Of a stretch of 64,000 bases of DNA, positions 8,856 to 18,700 are shown piece by piece; position 1 is the first letter of the stretch; each line of letters begins with the position of its first letter. The notes below the pieces were generated by a model that made no database searches, was not told where the DNA came from, and saw only the letters and a list, made by a program, of their open reading frames with translations. Position numbers and translations under genes: made by a program. Source of the stretch: Acinetobacter johnsonii CIP 64.6. Its GTDB lineage: Bacteria > Pseudomonadota > Gammaproteobacteria > Pseudomonadales > Moraxellaceae. Where the stretch lies: positions 371,102 through 435,101 of the forward strand of contig NZ_KB849234.1 in NCBI RefSeq assembly GCF_000368045.1, read 5' to 3'.

Positions 8856-9341
8856 ATGAGCATTTTAAAAAAACTTGTGACACAGCCGATTGTCGCGAAA
8901 TACTTTCTCAATCATTTTGCCCCCTTTAAAGGTGCAGGGATTCAAATTGAAAAATTTGACCTTAAACACTACCACATTCGCGTCAAAATGCCCCTCACTC
9001 GACAAAACCGAAACATTGTCGGCGTACATTTTGGCGGGAGCTTATATGCAATGGTCGACCCGTTTTATATGACCCTACTGATGCACCACTTAGGCAATAA
9101 GTATATTGTCTGGGACAAAGCCGCCTCTATCCAATTTCTCAGCCCAGGGCGAAGTACAGTCTATGCAGACTTTCACCTCGATGCCCAAGAAATCGCGACT
9201 GTGAAACAACTGGCCGACAACTATGCCCCCGTACATCGTATTTATACCTTAAATATTTATGATGAAGCTGGCATTCGAATTGCAGCAGTGGAAAAGACTT
9301 TATATATCCGTCGTAAAAAACCTAAACCCGCACAGCTATAA
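8856..9341 (+). CDS. DUF4442 hotdog-fold protein (putative thioesterase)
   Basis: A 161-residue protein from the ATG at 8856; a TTG three codons upstream is an alternative start. The central VGVHFGGSLYAMVDPF matches the hotdog-fold helix of the DUF4442/YiiD C-terminal family, related to acyl-CoA thioesterases, although the catalytic residue cannot be assigned with confidence. No signal peptide or membrane segment. A bidirectional terminator begins immediately after its stop codon. Confidence 0.75.
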   Translation: MSILKKLVTQPIVAKYFLNHFAPFKGAGIQIEKFDLKHYHIRVKMPLTRQNRNIVGVHFGGSLYAMVDPFYMTLLMHHLGNKYIVWDKAASIQFLSPGRSTVYADFHLDAQEIATVKQLADNYAPVHRIYTLNIYDEAGIRIAAVEKTLYIRRKKPKPAQL

Positions 9342-9370
9342 AAAAAGCACTTCCATGAAGTGCTTTTTTT
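9342..9370. terminator. Bidirectional intrinsic terminator
   Basis: Stem gcacttc/gaagtgc with a three-base loop (9347-9363), A run before and T run after. It separates two convergent genes. Confidence 0.9.
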
Positions 9371-9391
9371 TGGAAATTTGAACTTAAAACA

Positions 9392-9748
9392 TTATTTACG
9401 TTCTTCAATTGCAGCGCCTGCACCACCGCCGATGGCACCACCAATGGCTGCTCCGGTATTACCACCAAACACGCTTTTACCCACTGCTGAACCAATCGCA
9501 CCGCCAACACCACTGTAGGTTGCACTACGGTTTGAGCCACCTTGAGCTTTACTGCCCACAGCTGCACCAGCACCACCACCAACGGCTGCACCTACACCGC
9601 CACCGAGGCTATTCCCCGCAGCACCACCTACTGCGCCGCCTAAAGCCGCTGTCCCAATACGTTGCTCAGAAGCGCTCATATTTTCACAACCTGCCAACAG
9701 CATCGTCGAAAGAGATGCCACTGCAATAATGCTCATATACTTTTTCAT
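9392..9748 (-). CDS. Glycine-zipper lipoprotein
   Basis: A 118-residue precursor with a lipoprotein signal peptide and lipobox LLAGC (Cys20). The rest is dominated by small-residue GxxxG/AxxxG repeats (for example GGAVGGAAGNSLGGG), as in OsmB, SlyB and rickettsial 17-kDa antigen-like proteins, which insert glycine-zipper helices into the envelope. It ends with a short charged tail EERK. AAGGAC lies eight bases before the ATG. Probably a stress-related envelope lipoprotein; exact role unknown. Confidence 0.82.
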   Translation of the reverse strand: MKKYMSIIAVASLSTMLLAGCENMSASEQRIGTAALGGAVGGAAGNSLGGGVGAAVGGGAGAAVGSKAQGGSNRSATYSGVGGAIGSAVGKSVFGGNTGAAIGGAIGGGAGAAIEERK

Positions 9749-9854
9749 GAGATTTGTCCTTATTGGCTATTTCTTACAGCATAAAAGATCAGTATGAACT
9801 TAAAACTCGTAAAATGTTACGATTACAGCTGCTATTGCTGAAAATTTGTAAGCA

Positions 9855-9878
9855 AGAAGCCCTCCTTAGAGGGCTTTA
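9855..9878 (-). terminator. Probable terminator hairpin
   Basis: Stem gccctc/gagggc with a ctta loop (9859-9874), 24 bases after the stop of the minus-strand gene at 9898. The T tract is weak, so efficiency is uncertain. Confidence 0.55.
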
Positions 9879-9897
9879 TACCGTATTCAACTCAAGC

Positions 9898-10437
9898 TTA
9901 TTCAGGCTCTTTCACCACAACCACATCTTTGGTGGTGGTGCCATTTTCTTGGAGCACCGCACGCGTCACACTTTCTTTACTGTTTGGATCTTTCACTTGA
10001 TCCAGTTTCAGCTCCTTACGTACAGGTTGCTGCCCTTTCTTAAACTCAATCCCTTGTGCATCAACTTGCTTACCTTCTGCAAGGACAACACCACCTTGAC
10101 TCAAGGTCGATTTCACTTCAACTTTGGATGTCGGAACAATCACGCTACCCTTTTGCACAATCGGTGCCGACATTTTTTTATCTGAAAATTGGCTGGCATT
10201 TTCCTCGAGAACCACTTCACGTGCCACAATATCTTTACCGCCATTTTTCACTTCAAAAATAGTCGCTTCGGTCGTCCGCACTGGGTCTTGACCCGCGACA
10301 CTGCGAATAATCTGTGTTTTGACAATCGGTACAACAGCCTTATCCTCCACGGTGATGGTATTCGGCATCGGTGCTGCCATCGTTTGGCTCACAAATGCGA
10401 AGATGCTTAAGCCCAATAGTTTTGATGTCAATTTCAT
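9898..10437 (-). CDS. Hypothetical secreted protein
   Basis: A 179-residue protein with a signal peptide (MKLTSKLLGLSIFAFVSQTMA/AP). The mature part is charged and rich in Val, Lys and Glu, with no Cys and no second membrane segment, suggesting a soluble periplasmic or surface protein. Two segments echo each other (VPIVKTQIIRSVAGQDPVRTT and APIVQKGSVIVPTSKVEVKST), which may indicate an internal duplication. GAGGTGG lies about six bases upstream of the ATG. No family recognised. Confidence 0.65.
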   Translation of the reverse strand: MKLTSKLLGLSIFAFVSQTMAAPMPNTITVEDKAVVPIVKTQIIRSVAGQDPVRTTEATIFEVKNGGKDIVAREVVLEENASQFSDKKMSAPIVQKGSVIVPTSKVEVKSTLSQGGVVLAEGKQVDAQGIEFKKGQQPVRKELKLDQVKDPNSKESVTRAVLQENGTTTKDVVVVKEPE

Positions 10438-10760
10438 GTGGAACCACCTCTATTTTTTAATCGTTAATGAAGTAAGGAGATTTGTGTACTTATATTTTTA
10501 ATATAGGAAAAATGTGAAATTTATAAAAGATTAAATCCTCTTTTGTAACAAAAGGACAAAAAAAAGCCACTCGAAGGTGGCTAAATCAACGAAATGGTTT
10601 TTGTGAAATTTTGACTTTGATTGCATCTTTACCTGTTATAAAGTGCCCTAATCAATGATCCATAACCGATTTAAACGCATTTCATTTTTCTACATTGGAT
10701 TTATATAAACTTTCTTTCACATTAACTCCAAAAGCTTAGGTTTTAAACCGCGCAGTGGTT
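10438..10760. other. Intergenic region with terminator at 10555-10582
   Basis: A minus-strand terminator (stem agccac/gtggct around 10565-10582, then a long T run on the minus strand) ends transcription from the gene at 10761. The rest is AT-rich and presumably holds the promoter of the secreted-protein gene at 10437. No ORF is convincing. Confidence 0.65.
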
Positions 10761-11321
10761 TTACTGGCCATATCTTAATTTTTCTCTCATAAAATCATAT
10801 GCCCCATAACCTGATATGAAGATTGCTAACTGACTAAATATCAATAAAAAACTAAAAAACAACTCACCGAAAATAATGCCCAGTTTATATTGATATAAAT
10901 TCTGAAACAGGTAACCATTCCGACCTAATCCCACAGTCATATCGTGTTTAGAAAAATGCCATTGCATCATCGAAAAGCTAAAATAAATCAGCCCAATGAA
11001 CAATATTCCTATAATTAAGCCATCCCAAAACTTAAATTGCGCAATGCGGGGAATATTTTCACGCTCTTCTTGCCAAATCATCCAGAATAAAACAGCAGCC
11101 CAGATTGTACTAAATACAGAAAAATAGGCAGTAAGCGCTACGGTATAAAAGGGAAATGGCCCAGAAATGCCCGTATTAATATTTAGTTCTTGTGTGATGA
11201 AGTGCCATACCGCATGTTGCCAGTGCATTTCAGGCTGTGGAGCCAAAAACATCATAAGCAAAGCTGGAAGGAACATAACTGTCAGTAAAACAATTACGAT
11301 CTGTCTAATTTGAAACGCCAT
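10761..11321 (-). CDS. Hypothetical four-helix membrane protein
   Basis: A 186-residue protein with four clear hydrophobic segments, near residues 8-27, 57-83, 100-118 and 148-170, separated by a charged cytoplasmic loop (WQEERENIPRIAQFKF). It ends in a short basic tail. No family is recognised and no catalytic motif is seen. It has its own terminator and lies between this and the rpoC terminator, so it is a single-gene unit. Confidence 0.65.
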   Translation of the reverse strand: MAFQIRQIVIVLLTVMFLPALLMMFLAPQPEMHWQHAVWHFITQELNINTGISGPFPFYTVALTAYFSVFSTIWAAVLFWMIWQEERENIPRIAQFKFWDGLIIGILFIGLIYFSFSMMQWHFSKHDMTVGLGRNGYLFQNLYQYKLGIIFGELFFSFLLIFSQLAIFISGYGAYDFMREKLRYGQ

Positions 11322-11357
11322 TTCTAATATGTATAGACTTAATTATCATCAGTATAT

Positions 11358-11385
11358 AAAAAAGCCACCCGAAGGTGGCTTTTTA
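11358..11385 (-). terminator. rpoC operon terminator
   Basis: Perfect 7-bp stem agccacc/ggtggct (11363-11380). In the minus-strand RNA the loop is the stable C(UUCG)G tetraloop, followed by a T run. It lies just downstream of the rpoC stop codon. Confidence 0.93.
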
Positions 11386-11403
11386 ATGCATTTAAAGGGC
11401 TAA

Positions 11404-14400
11404 TTACAGACCGTTAAACTCATCGCTAAATGCTTGGCTTAATGCTTGATCCACATCAGAGAAGTCATTTACAAGCTCATGCTCTGCAGCTTCAGCTTCT
11501 TGACGACGACGTTCTAAGTGATACGCAAGACCAGTACCTGCAGGAATCAAACGACCTACAACCACGTTCTCTTTCAAGCCACGTAAATCATCTTCTTTAC
11601 CTGTTACAGCCGCTTCAGTTAACACACGTGTGGTTTCCTGGAACGATGCAGCAGAGATGAACGAGTCAGTAGAAAGCGATGCTTTCGTAATACCCATCAA
11701 TTGACGTTCAAACTTCGCAGGGAACTTGTTTTGCGCAAGAACAGCTTGGTTCTCTTGCATCACACGGATGTAATCCACTTGTTCGCCTTTGATGAAGCTT
11801 GTATCACCGCCATCAGTGATATCAACTTTACGCAACATTTGACGTACGATGACTTCAATGTGCTTGTCGTTGATTTTTACACCTTGCAGACGGTATACGT
11901 CTTGAACTTCGTTCACGATGTAGTTGGTCAGCGCAACTTCGCCTTTCAAGCGTAAGATGTCATGTGGGTTCTGTGGACCATCAGAAACAGTCTCACCACG
12001 GTTCACATGTTCGCCTTCGAACACGTTCATGGTACGCCATTTTGGAATCAGTTCTTCGTAAATCTCAGAACCATCATCTGGAGTAATCACTAAACGGTTC
12101 TTACCTTTAGTCTCTTTACCAAAGCTTACAACACCTGAAATTTCAGCAAGAATCGCATGCTCTTTCGGTTTACGTGCTTCGAACAAGTCAGCTACACGCG
12201 GTAGACCACCGGTAATGTCACGCGTACGTGAAGTTTCTTGTGGTACACGACCAATAACGTCACCCACACCAATTGTTTCGCCATCACGGACAGAAAGAAT
12301 CGTGTTTTGTGGTAGGAAGTAGAACTGCTCACCACCATCAGTCGTATCAAGAACAACCGCAGGACGTAAATCTTTACCAGACGCAGGACGTGCAGTCACA
12401 GGTAAGATTTCAATCGTCGTCATACCCGTTGCATCATCAGTTTTAGAGGTAACAGTTACGCCATCAGCGATTTGGCTGAAACGTACTTTACCTGCAACTT
12501 CTGTTACAAGTGGGTGTGTGTGCGGATCCCAAGTCGCCACAATACCGCCAGCTTCTACAGCTTCGCCATCTTTCAACAAGATAGACGCACCGTATGGCAG
12601 TTTATAACGCTCACGCTCACGACCTAAATCATCCGCAATACCGATTTCGCCTGAACGAGAAGTCGATACCAAGTGTCCTTTGGCATGTTGTACTGTTTTC
12701 ACATTGTGGAAACGTACAGTACCTTTGTTACGTACTTGTACGCTGTTTGCAGCAGACGTTCGGCTTGCAGCACCACCTACGTGGAAGGTACGCATTGTTA
12801 ACTGTGTACCCGGCTCACCAATCGATTGTGCAGCCATAACACCCACAGACTCACCAGGGTTCACCTGATGACCACGTGCAAGGTCACGACCATAACATTT
12901 CGCACATACGCCGAATGTAGATTCACACGCAACCACTGAACGTACTTTAACTTCATCGACACCTTGCTCTTCTAGGAAGTTTGCAAGTTTCTCATCAATC
13001 AAAGTGTTACGTGGCAGGATAATGTCATCAGAACCTGCTTTCTTCACATCTTCAGCAACAACACGGCCCAGTACTCGAGTACCTAAGTTCTCGATCACGT
13101 CACCGCCTTGAATGAACGGAGTCATTACAAGACCGCCCAAAGTACCACAGTCAGGCTCAGTAATAACCAAGTCTTGCGCTACGTCTACAAGACGACGTGT
13201 CAAGTAACCAGAGTTCGCTGTTTTCAGTGCTGTATCGGCCAAACCTTTACGTGCACCGTGTGTTGAAATGAAGTACTGAAGTACTGTCAAACCTTCACGG
13301 AAGTTCGCTTTAATTGGAGTTTCAATGATCGAACCATCTGGTTTCGCCATCAAACCACGCATACCCGCTAACTGACGAATCTGAGCTGCCGAACCACGGG
13401 CACCTGAGTCAGACATCATATAGATCGAGTTGAATGATTTTTGCTTCTCATCTTCACCCTGTTTGTTTTTAACAGTGGTAAAAGACAAGTTGTCCATCAT
13501 CGCTTTCGCTACTTGGTCATTCGTACGTGCCCAAATATCGACAACTTTGTTATAACGTTCGCCAGCAGTTACGAAACCTTGTTCGAACTGTTGCTCAATT
13601 TCACGAACTTCAATTTCTGCTTTTTCAATAATTGAGTACTTCGCAGGTGGAATCACCATGTCTTCCATACCTACCGATACGCCTGAACGTGTCGCTTGAC
13701 GGAAACCTAAGTACATCAATTGGTCCGCAAAGATCACGGTATCTTTAAGACCTAATTTACGGTAGCAAGAGTTAATCAATTTAGAGATGTTTTTCTTGGT
13801 CATCTCAACGTTGATTTGTTGGAAATCCATACCCTCTGGCACAACTTCCCAAAGTAAGCAGCGACCTGGTGTGGTATCCACAACAATAGTTTGCTGCTCA
13901 CGGTTACCATTTTCATCAATCACAGTCTGGTGTACACGTGCTTTTACGCGAGCGTGTAAATTTACCTGACCTGTTGCAAGTGCACGGTTAACTTCGTGAG
14001 TATCTGCAAACACCATGCCTTCACCTTTGGCATTGATCGCATCACGAGTGATGTAATACAAGCCTAAGACAACGTCCTGAGACGGTACGATGATTGGCTC
14101 ACCGTTCGCTGGAGACAAGATGTTGTTGGTCGACATCATTAACGCACGCGCTTCTAACTGCGCTTCAAGTGTTAATGGTACGTGTACCGCCATTTGGTCA
14201 CCATCGAAGTCGGCGTTAAACGCAGCACAAACGAGTGGGTGAAGACGGATTGCTTTACCTTCAATCAGGATCGGTTCAAATGCTTGCAGACCCAAACGGT
14301 GAAGTGTAGGCGCACGGTTCAACATCACTGGGTGTTGACGAATCACGTGAGCAAGAACGTCCCAAACTTCTGGCGTTTCGCGCTCAACCATTTTCTTCGC

Positions 14401-15603
14401 AGCTTTAATGGTTGTTGCTTGGCCAGATGCTTGTAGTTTCGCGAAAATGAATGGCTTGAATAATTCAAGTGCCATTTTCTTCGGAAGACCACATTGGTGC
14501 AAACGTAAAGTAGGACCTACAGTAATGACCGAACGACCTGAATAGTCAACACGCTTACCAAGTAAGTTTTGACGGAAACGACCTTGTTTACCTTTGATCA
14601 TGTCAGCCAAAGATTTAAGAGGACGCTTGTTCGAACCCGTGATTGCACGACCACGACGACCGTTGTCTAACAATGCATCTACAGACTCTTGTAACATACG
14701 TTTTTCATTACGTACGATAATATCTGGCGCTGCAAGGTCAAGAAGACGCTTCAAACGGTTGTTACGGTTGATCACACGACGGTAAAGGTCGTTCAAATCA
14801 GAAGTCGCGAAACGACCACCTTCAAGTGGTACTAACGGACGAAGATCTGGTGGAAGTACTGGAAGTACATTCATCACCATCCATTCTGGCTTGTTGTTTG
14901 ACTCTTTAAACGCTTCCATCAACTTCAAACGCTTAGACGCTTTTTTAAGCTTAGTCTCAGACGTTGTGTTTGGAATTTCTTCACGTAAACGTGAAATTTC
15001 GTTTTCAAGATCGATGTCTTTTAACAAGTCTTGAACAGCTTCTGCACCCATTTTCGCAGTGAATTCATCACCGTGTTCTTCTAAAGCGTTGAAGTATTCT
15101 TCATCGTTTAAAAGTTGGTATTTCTCAAATGGAGTCATACCTGGGTCAGTTACTACGTAAGATTCGAAATACAATACACGTTCGATATCACGTAAAGTCA
15201 TGTCTAATAATAGACCGATACGGCTCGGAAGTGATTTTAAGAACCAAATATGTGCAACTGGAGAAGCCAGCTCGATGTGACCCATACGCTCACGACGAAC
15301 TTTCGCAGTTGTTACTTCAACGCCACATTTTTCACAAATGACGCCTTTGTATTTCATACGCTTGTATTTACCACACAAGCATTCGTAATCTTTGACTGGG
15401 CCAAAAATTTTGGCACAGAATAAACCATCACGTTCTGGTTTGAACGTACGATAGTTAATGGTTTCAGGCTTTTTAACTTCACCATGAGACCATGACTTAA
15501 TCATTTCTGGTGACGCAAGACCAATACGGATGCGATCAAACTCAACTGGAGCATGACCATCTGAATCCGTCTTTTTGCGCATGATATCGAGCAAGTCTTT
15601 CAA
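11404..15603 (-). CDS. rpoC: RNA polymerase beta' subunit
   Basis: Catalytic beta' subunit, 1,399 residues. The frame is open 16 codons further upstream, but homologues begin at (M)KDLLDIMRKK, so the start is the TTG at 15603, preceded by CGGAGA. Visible landmarks are the N-terminal zinc ribbon (CLCGKY ... CEKCG), the absolutely conserved NADFDGDQM that holds the catalytic magnesium, and the second zinc site (CESTFGVCAKCYG). No disruption is seen. Cotranscribed with rpoB, from which it is separated by 141 bases containing a palindromic repeat. Confidence 0.98.
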   Translation of the reverse strand: MKDLLDIMRKKTDSDGHAPVEFDRIRIGLASPEMIKSWSHGEVKKPETINYRTFKPERDGLFCAKIFGPVKDYECLCGKYKRMKYKGVICEKCGVEVTTAKVRRERMGHIELASPVAHIWFLKSLPSRIGLLLDMTLRDIERVLYFESYVVTDPGMTPFEKYQLLNDEEYFNALEEHGDEFTAKMGAEAVQDLLKDIDLENEISRLREEIPNTTSETKLKKASKRLKLMEAFKESNNKPEWMVMNVLPVLPPDLRPLVPLEGGRFATSDLNDLYRRVINRNNRLKRLLDLAAPDIIVRNEKRMLQESVDALLDNGRRGRAITGSNKRPLKSLADMIKGKQGRFRQNLLGKRVDYSGRSVITVGPTLRLHQCGLPKKMALELFKPFIFAKLQASGQATTIKAAKKMVERETPEVWDVLAHVIRQHPVMLNRAPTLHRLGLQAFEPILIEGKAIRLHPLVCAAFNADFDGDQMAVHVPLTLEAQLEARALMMSTNNILSPANGEPIIVPSQDVVLGLYYITRDAINAKGEGMVFADTHEVNRALATGQVNLHARVKARVHQTVIDENGNREQQTIVVDTTPGRCLLWEVVPEGMDFQQINVEMTKKNISKLINSCYRKLGLKDTVIFADQLMYLGFRQATRSGVSVGMEDMVIPPAKYSIIEKAEIEVREIEQQFEQGFVTAGERYNKVVDIWARTNDQVAKAMMDNLSFTTVKNKQGEDEKQKSFNSIYMMSDSGARGSAAQIRQLAGMRGLMAKPDGSIIETPIKANFREGLTVLQYFISTHGARKGLADTALKTANSGYLTRRLVDVAQDLVITEPDCGTLGGLVMTPFIQGGDVIENLGTRVLGRVVAEDVKKAGSDDIILPRNTLIDEKLANFLEEQGVDEVKVRSVVACESTFGVCAKCYGRDLARGHQVNPGESVGVMAAQSIGEPGTQLTMRTFHVGGAASRTSAANSVQVRNKGTVRFHNVKTVQHAKGHLVSTSRSGEIGIADDLGRERERYKLPYGASILLKDGEAVEAGGIVATWDPHTHPLVTEVAGKVRFSQIADGVTVTSKTDDATGMTTIEILPVTARPASGKDLRPAVVLDTTDGGEQFYFLPQNTILSVRDGETIGVGDVIGRVPQETSRTRDITGGLPRVADLFEARKPKEHAILAEISGVVSFGKETKGKNRLVITPDDGSEIYEELIPKWRTMNVFEGEHVNRGETVSDGPQNPHDILRLKGEVALTNYIVNEVQDVYRLQGVKINDKHIEVIVRQMLRKVDITDGGDTSFIKGEQVDYIRVMQENQAVLAQNKFPAKFERQLMGITKASLSTDSFISAASFQETTRVLTEAAVTGKEDDLRGLKENVVVGRLIPAGTGLAYHLERRRQEAEAAEHELVNDFSDVDQALSQAFSDEFNGL

Positions 15604-15674
15604 TTTTTTTCTCCGTGTGTTGTGGAGACTTTCACTACACAACTGGGTCACAAATATTGTTTTTTAACTGAGAA

Positions 15675-15734
15675 ATCTCCCCGCTTACCTTTCGAGGAAG
15701 CCTCTCTTTGAACAAGAGAGGTTGGGGAGATTCA
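15675..15734. repeat. Palindromic REP-like repeat between rpoB and rpoC
   Basis: An outer inverted repeat (aatctcccc/ggggagatt) encloses an inner hairpin (cctctctt/aagagagg). On the minus strand it resembles the element at 49,758-49,795 (aatc-tccccaacc-ctc-tt... aa-gagg), which suggests a dispersed family. It sits in the rpoBC mRNA. Confidence 0.6.
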
Positions 15735-15744
15735 ATGGAGAAAC

Positions 15745-18700
15745 TTAGTCACCATTTTTCAGTTCAATGTTGATACCTAAAGAACGGATCTCTTTGGTCA
15801 ATACGTTGAACGATTCAGGCATACCTGGGTCCATATAATGGTTACCATCTACAATGTTCTTATAGATACGGGTACGACCTTCAACGTCATCCGACTTAAC
15901 AGTAAGCATTTCTTGAAGCGTGTAAGCTGCGCCATATGCTTCAAGCGCCCAGACTTCCATCTCACCGAAACGCTGACCACCGAATTGTGCTTTACCACCA
16001 AGCGGCTGTTGAGTTACTAATGAGTAAGAACCAGTAGAACGTGCGTGCATCTTGTCGTCTACCAAGTGGTTCAGTTTCAACATGTACATGTAACCTACAG
16101 TTACAGGACGGTCAAACTGTTCACCTGTACGACCATCATACAATACTGTTTGACCAGTACGTGAAATGTTCGCAAGCTCTAACAAGTCTTTAATTTGAGA
16201 TTCTTCAGCACCATCGAATACTGGCGTTGCAAGAGGAACACCCGCACGCAAGTTACCCGAAAGCACCAAAATTTCATCATCAGTTAAGCTATCAAGATCT
16301 TCTTGCTCGCCACCAACTTTGTTATAAATCTTGTCTAAGAATCCACGAAGCTCAAGTACAGTACGTTGCGCTTTTAACATCTTGTCGATTTCTTCGCCAA
16401 GACCTTTCGCTGCCATACCTAAGTGAGTCTCTAGAATCTGACCCACGTTCATACGTGACGGTACACCCAGTGGGTTCAATACGATGTCGACTGGAACACC
16501 ATTGGCATCGTGCGGCATGTCTTCAACAGGCAAGATGTTAGAAACAACACCCTTGTTACCGTGACGACCCGCCATCTTATCACCCGGTTGGATGCGACGT
16601 TTAACAGCCAAGTAAACCTTAACAACTTTCAATACACCTGTTGTTAATTCATCACCTGTAGAAAGTTTGCGTTTTTTCTCTGCAAACTTCTCATCAATTT
16701 CAAAGCTCTTCTCTTTCAAGAACACTTGAATTTGAGTTAAACGCTCTGCAATAGCTTCATCAGTCGGTTGGATTTCAAGTAAATCAACCAACTCTAAACC
16801 AGACAATACGTCTACAGAAAGCTTATCGCCACGCTTGGTTGTACCACCACCGTTAGACTCTTGACCTGTCAACAAACGAACAATACGTTCACGTGCTGCT
16901 TCTTCGAAGATTTTGTATTCTTCTTTCAAGTCTTTACGATATGAATCAAGCTGAGCTTTTTCAATTGCTTGCGCACGTTCGTCTTTCTCAAGACCGTCAC
17001 GTGTAAACACTTGAACGTCAATCACTGTACCTTTGGTACCTGATGGAACACGTAAAGATGAGTCTTTTACGTCAGCTGCTTTTTCACCGAAGATTGCACG
17101 AAGCAATTTTTCTTCTGGTGTTAACTGCGTTTCACCTTTAGGCGTTACTTTACCTACAAGGATATCACCAGCAGTCACTTCAGCACCGATATATACGATA
17201 CCTGATTCATCAAGCTTAGACAGTGCAGCTTCACCCACATTCGGGATATCCGCTGTGATCTCTTCCGCACCCAATTTCGTATCACGTGCAACACATGATA
17301 ATTCTTGAATGTGAATCGAGGTTAAACGGTCTTCTTGAAGTACGCGCTCTGAAAGTAAGATCGAGTCTTCATAGTTGTAACCATTCCACGTCATGAACGC
17401 AACGCGCATGTTTTGACCTAGCGCAAGCTCACCACCATCTGTTGATGGACCATCAGCCAATACATCGCCACGACCCACTTTATCACCAAGTTTCACAAGA
17501 ACTTTTTGGTTAATACAAGTGTTTTGGTTCGAACGTGTATATTTGATCAGGTTATAGATATCTACACCTGCCTCGCCTGCAACCATTTCATCTTCATTGA
17601 CACGAATCACAACACGTGAAGCATCGACGAATTCGATACGACCACCACGACCCGCAATCACACACACACCAGAGTCATGCGCTACATTTGCTTCCATGCC
17701 TGTACCTACAAGCGGTTTGTCAGCAATCAATGTAGGCACAGCTTGACGCTGCATGTTTGAACCCATCAATGCACGGTTGGCGTCATCGTGTTCAAGGAAT
17801 GGAATGAGTGATGCAGCAACAGAAACAACCTGCTGTGCAGAAACGTCCATATGCGTCACTTTTTCAGGCGGCATACGTACGAAATCACCTTGGTGACGTA
17901 CAGAAACAAATTCTTCTGTTAAGTTACCGTCTTTATCTACGCCAGAATCGGCCTGTGCAATCACAGTACCTACTTCTTCAATTGCAGATAAATACTCAAC
18001 TTCATCCGTTACACGACCATCAAGCACTTTACGGTATGGTGTTTCTAAGAAACCGAAATTGTTACATTTCGCATAAACAGAAAGCGAGTTGATCAAACCA
18101 ATGTTTGGACCTTCCGGCGTTTCAATTGGACATACACGACCGTAGTGAGTTTGGTGTACGTCACGTACCTCAAAGCCCGCACGTTCACGTGTCAAACCAC
18201 CGGGACCAAGCGCCGATACACGACGTTTGTGCGTAATCTCAGACAATGGGTTGTTTTGGTCCATGAACTGAGATAACTGGCTTGAACCAAAGAATTCTTT
18301 GATTGCAGCAGCCACTGGTTTCGCATTGATCAAATCTTGCGGAGACAAGTTATCTGTTTCAGCTTGGCTTAAACGTTCTTTAACAGCACGTTCTACACGA
18401 ACTAGACCAACACGGAATTGGTTTTCAGTCATTTCGCCTACTGAACGCACGCGACGGTTACCCAAGTGATCGATATCGTCGACTTCACCTTTACCGTTAC
18501 GGATTTCAACCAATGTTTTTAATACATCAGTGATATCTTCGTTCGACAAAATACCTTCAACTTCACGAGACTTCTGATCCGTACCCACTTCGTAAGGACG
18601 ACCTAAACGACGGTTGAACTTCATACGACCCACTGGAGAGAGGTCATAACGTTCTGAAGAGAAGAACAAGTTATTGAATAAATTTTCAGCCGCTTCTTTC

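Noticed and set aside
9409..9729. A 106-codon plus-strand ORF opposite the glycine-zipper lipoprotein
   Set aside because: It is rich in His, Gln and Tyr because it is the antisense of Gly/Ala codons; a shadow.
15604..15651. A 16-codon N-terminal extension of RpoC
   Set aside because: Homologues start at KDLLDIM, and the TTG at 15603 has a good ribosome binding site; the extension lies in the intergenic region.
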